Positions 7,116 through 7,817 of a stretch of DNA of 7,817 nt are shown here, one piece after another. This DNA comes from Bacteroidales bacterium (GTDB taxonomy: Bacteria; Bacteroidota; Bacteroidia; Bacteroidales; VadinHA17). The notes under the pieces were generated by a model. The model made no database searches. It saw nothing but the letters and a program-made list of their open reading frames with translations, and was not told the origin of the DNA. The DNA lies in NCBI GenBank assembly GCA_030692905.1, contig JAUYBT010000072.1:1-7817 (forward strand), written 5' to 3'. The first letter of the stretch is position 1. Each line of letters opens with the position of its first letter. The position numbers were made by a program, and so were the translations under genes.

Positions 7116-7817
7116 ATGAAAAAATGGATTTTTTTTCCAATCTTCTTGTTTCTTATTAGTTGTAAAGGAGAAAATACTGACACTTACTTTACACCAGAAA
7201 AGGCATCACAATACTTTAAAAGTATTGAAGATATCTGTAACCGCGACAATAGCAGACTCTGGGGGAAAAACCTTTATGGCCCCATTATGTTTGTCGACCG
7301 TACCAGTCGTAGAATTGTTGCAAATCAGTCCGATAACGAGGGTCTTTTAAAAGGGAAAGATGGTATTTATACAGGTTTATATCCTAAAGAACTCATAATA
7401 AATAATGCTCCTGTGAAATTTGGAGGTACCCTGTTTGCAATGACTCCCCTCCCACCTGAAGAAGATGATTACAGGATAAAAACCCGTGCAATTCACAGTC
7501 TGTTTCATCGCTTCCAGGAGGCTGCAGGAATCATTCCATCCGGGTTTAATACAAATAATATGGATGAAAAGGAAGCAAGGCTTTGGATCAAACTTGAATG
7601 GAAAGCTTTGCGGAAAGCTCTTAATCCTGATGCAGAAGAACGTCAACTGGCAATAAGGGATGCCCAAATCTTCAGAGGTTCCAACAGGGAGCTTTATCAC
7701 AAGTATTCCAGCGATGAAAACCGGTTCGAGACCTATGAAGGACTTGCAACATTTACATACACACTGCTTTGCACTAATTCACCCGAGGAATACAAAACCA
7801 GGCTTTTCGAAAATCTC
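7116..7817 (+). CDS. Lipoprotein of unknown function with a degenerate metallopeptidase-like motif (3' end missing)
   Basis: The frame runs from ATG 7116 for 234 codons to the right edge with no stop, so the C-terminus is missing. MKKWIFFPIFLFLISC is a clear lipoprotein signal with lipobox LISC and Cys16 as the lipidated residue. An in-frame ATG at 7044 would add 24 residues ahead of this signal and is therefore not favoured. The mature part starts CKGENTDT and contains ICNRDNSRLWGKNLYGPIMF (40-59), a VDR-x-x-RRIVANQ segment and a GIYTGLYPKEL segment. It then has IHSLFHRFQ (126-134) and, 77 residues after His131, YEGLATF (207-213). HSLFH followed by an E-G-L-A helix resembles the HExxH...E zinc site of gluzincin peptidases, but the catalytic Glu position is Ser128. 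I do not recognise a characterised family. It follows nadC by 75 bp on the same strand and may belong to that unit; no terminator or strong promoter was seen in the gap. Confidence 0.8.
   Translation, partial: MKKWIFFPIFLFLISCKGENTDTYFTPEKASQYFKSIEDICNRDNSRLWGKNLYGPIMFVDRTSRRIVANQSDNEGLLKGKDGIYTGLYPKELIINNAPVKFGGTLFAMTPLPPEEDDYRIKTRAIHSLFHRFQEAAGIIPSGFNTNNMDEKEARLWIKLEWKALRKALNPDAEERQLAIRDAQIFRGSNRELYHKYSSDENRFETYEGLATFTYTLLCTNSPEEYKTRLFENL

Noticed and set aside
7377..7700. Minus-strand open frame of 107 residues at the right end
   Set aside because: It is antisense to the lipoprotein frame, which has a signal peptide and continuous coding potential; it shows no features of its own.

Overview
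The window looks like chromosomal DNA from a member of the Bacteroidota, probably near the Bacteroidales/Marinilabiliales. It is AT-rich. It carries a DUF4783-type gene next to nadC, a lipoprotein with 'GVCWST...YYVRAYATNS' type III fibronectin-like repeats of a kind common in that phylum, and upstream elements of the Bacteroidota -7 form TAnnTTTG. No mobile element, CRISPR array, tRNA or rRNA was seen.

Layout from left to right. (1) Positions 1-1191, minus strand: a lipoprotein gene cut by the left edge, with three tandem 99-residue repeats followed by a carboxypeptidase-regulatory-like domain. (2) 1192-1419: a 228-bp intergenic stretch with an 18-bp palindrome and a weak candidate promoter. 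(3) 1420-5121, minus: a very large membrane histidine kinase of 1233 residues with about 12 transmembrane segments, three extracytoplasmic regions, HAMP, and an NtrY-like kinase core. (4) 5139-5612, minus: rlmH, 17 bp upstream of the kinase gene and probably co-transcribed with it. (5) 5613-5803: a divergent promoter region with one TAnnTTTG match on each strand. (6) 5804-6208, plus: a secreted DUF4783-family protein. (7) 6198-7040, plus: nadC, overlapping the previous gene by 11 bp. (8) 7116-7817, plus: a lipoprotein of unknown function cut by the right edge, with an HSLFH...E pattern that resembles a degenerate zinc peptidase site.

The central part is two divergent transcription units: rlmH with the kinase leftward, and DUF4783 with nadC rightward. 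RlmH modifies 23S rRNA and NadC makes NAD precursor, so this is a housekeeping core with envelope proteins around it. The most unusual objects are the three-sensor kinase, which has no response regulator in the window, and the right-hand lipoprotein. Nothing here clearly amounts to an undescribed multi-gene system.
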